Source: Haloquadratum sp. J07HQX50 (lineage in GTDB: Archaea > Halobacteriota > Halobacteria > Halobacteriales > Haloferacaceae). From it: DNA of 7,301 nucleotides. A program made the translations under genes and the position numbers. Shown piece by piece: positions 6,641-7,301 of the stretch. The notes under the pieces are model-generated. The model was not told the DNA's origin, searched no databases, and saw only the letters and a program-made list of their open reading frames with translations. Positions within the stretch are counted from its first letter, which is position 1. Each line of letters begins with the position of its first letter. The DNA lies in NCBI GenBank assembly GCA_000416005.1, contig KE356562.1:537063-544363 (forward strand). The letters are read 5' to 3'.

Positions 6641-6809
6641 AGTATAATACAACACAGTATTGAGTAGACAAAAAATCATTTGGGACATCACTCCTGTCCA
6701 GCCACTGAACAACTGTTTTCCACCGTGTCGGCTCCACAACTCAAGTCGGTAGGGTCTGACCTGCAACTACTGTGACATGCTGAAATCTCACAATGTATAA
6801 CCGCCAGAC

Positions 6810-6819
6810 TTTATTTTAA
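6810..6819 (+). promoter_or_regulatory. TATA box of hpt (leaderless promoter)
   Basis: TTTATTTTAA is centred near 6814, about 25 bases before the ATG at 6838. With the usual archaeal spacing, transcription would start at or next to the start codon, giving a leaderless mRNA. No ribosome binding site is present before the ATG, in agreement. Confidence 0.65.
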
Positions 6820-6837
6820 TTCCTGAGTACCCGACAT

Positions 6838-7301
6838 ATGGATAAGCTGCGGCAATCGCTTCTTGAATCACCGATTATCGAAAAAGGAGAGTATGAGTAT
6901 TTTGTCCATCCAATCAGTGATGGTGTCCCAATGCTTCGGCCAGGTCTGCTGCGGGAGATCGTCATTCGAATCATTCGAAAGGCTGAGATTGCGGACGTGA
7001 ATAAAATTGTCACTCCAGCAGCGATGGGGATCCATATTTCAACAGCAGTCTCGCTTATGACTGATATTCCGATTGTGGTGATCCGGAAACGACGATATGG
7101 GTTGGATGGTGAGGTCTCTTTGAGCAAGCAAACCGGGTACTCTGAAAGTGAGATGTATATCAATGATGTGTCTGCAGGAGACCGCGTGCTGGTGCTAGAT
7201 GACGTCCTTTCAACTGGAGGGACAATGCGTGCGGTTCTTGATGCGCTTGAGCAGATTGGTGCGGATATCGTTGATACAGTCGCAGTCATAAAGAAGCAGG
7301 A
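6838..7301 (+). CDS. hpt: Hypoxanthine/guanine phosphoribosyltransferase, archaeal type (3' end missing)
   Basis: A purine-salvage enzyme that joins hypoxanthine or guanine to PRPP to give IMP or GMP plus pyrophosphate, in the cytoplasm. The 154 codons present cover most of the usual 180-190 residues. The N-terminus [14 protein letters not shown] and the segment [17 protein letters not shown] (19-35) are typical of archaeal [20 protein letters not shown] (56-71) is the core pyrophosphate-side loop. [20 protein letters not shown] (83-102) forms the flexible loop region. [17 protein letters not shown] (117-133) is the PRPP-binding motif, with the Asp121-Asp122 pair and T-G-G-T intact. The gene is alone on its strand here, with its own leaderless promoter. 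The same family has been called adenine or orotate phosphoribosyltransferase-like in annotations, and substrate choice cannot be read directly. The 3' end lies beyond the window. Confidence 0.88.
   Translation, partial: MDKLRQSLLESPIIEKGEYEYFVHPISDGVPMLRPGLLREIVIRIIRKAEIADVNKIVTPAAMGIHISTAVSLMTDIPIVVIRKRRYGLDGEVSLSKQTGYSESEMYINDVSAGDRVLVLDDVLSTGGTMRAVLDALEQIGADIVDTVAVIKKQ

Larger units (their letters stand above)
5955..6837. other. Long region without a supported intact gene, between the pilin gene and hpt
   Basis: About 880 bases hold only short open frames with no family motif that I recognise. Listed separately are a distant inverted repeat and T-run after the pilin gene, a 12-bp palindrome, a decayed minus-strand reading frame and a GC-rich patch with nested inverted repeats. 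No tRNA, rRNA, RNase P or SRP RNA signature was found by eye, nor clear terminal repeats of an insertion sequence. The stretch from about 6645 to 6800 is AT-richer and carries nothing I can name beyond a small AATAC/GTATT inverted repeat near 6644-6659. The mixture suggests an eroded region that once held other genes. Confidence 0.6.

Noticed and set aside
6388..6766. Overlapping open frames on both strands in the GC-rich patch, including one ending in PACRTCGSPAD that hints at a zinc ribbon
   Set aside because: Stop codons are rare in GC-rich DNA, so several frames are open by chance; only a single C-x2-C pair is present and no second pair or domain follows.
5955..6837. An insertion sequence or MITE filling the gap before hpt
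   Set aside because: No terminal inverted repeats with flanking target duplications and no transposase motif could be seen.
6816..7289. Minus-strand open frame of 157 codons opposite hpt
   Set aside because: The plus strand carries a complete phosphoribosyltransferase motif set; the reverse frame is serine- and isoleucine-rich text typical of an antisense shadow.

Overview
The window looks like a haloarchaeal chromosome segment. The evidence is archaeal TATA-box promoters placed so that transcripts would start at or very near the start codon, a haloarchaeal-type class III-signal pilin, an archaeal-type hypoxanthine/guanine phosphoribosyltransferase, and a Mrp antiporter operon in the haloarchaeal arrangement. 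The coding DNA has a middling base composition rather than the very high GC of most haloarchaea. A Haloquadratum-like organism would fit, but this is inference from composition and protein style, not a database match.

Bases 1-5373 are one minus-strand operon for a Mrp (Mnh) multisubunit Na+/H+ antiporter. Read in the direction of transcription the order is mnhE (with an extra Usp-like N-terminal domain), mnhF, mnhG, a separate gene equal to the C-terminal part of bacterial MrpA (DUF4040/MbhD plus MbhE-like), mnhB, mnhC, a first MnhD-type subunit, and a second proton-channel-type subunit cut by the left edge of the window. Every junction overlaps by 1, 4 or 8 bases, so translation is almost certainly coupled. 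The products should form one membrane complex that exports Na+ (or another monovalent cation) in exchange for protons. The operon probably continues beyond base 1, because the large antiporter subunits come last.

Bases 5374-5519 are a divergent promoter region. A single AT-rich element at 5488-5498 can serve as the TATA box of the plus-strand pilin gene (5520-5954) and possibly also of the mnh operon. The pilin is a small secreted type IV pilin-like protein with a clear prepilin peptidase site.

Bases 5955-6837 contain no intact gene that I can support. They hold inverted repeats behind the pilin gene, a perfect 12-bp palindrome, a minus-strand stretch that reads like a decayed gene (one internal stop and a possible frameshift), and a patch of about 220 bases with roughly 66% GC and several nested inverted repeats that I cannot assign. 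At 6838 a purine-salvage gene (hpt) starts on the plus strand with an apparently leaderless promoter and runs off the right edge.

The clearest points for a second look are the Usp-MnhE fusion, the absence of the usual TM8 lysine in the first MnhD, the GC-rich patch with its nested stems, and the decayed reading frame beside it.
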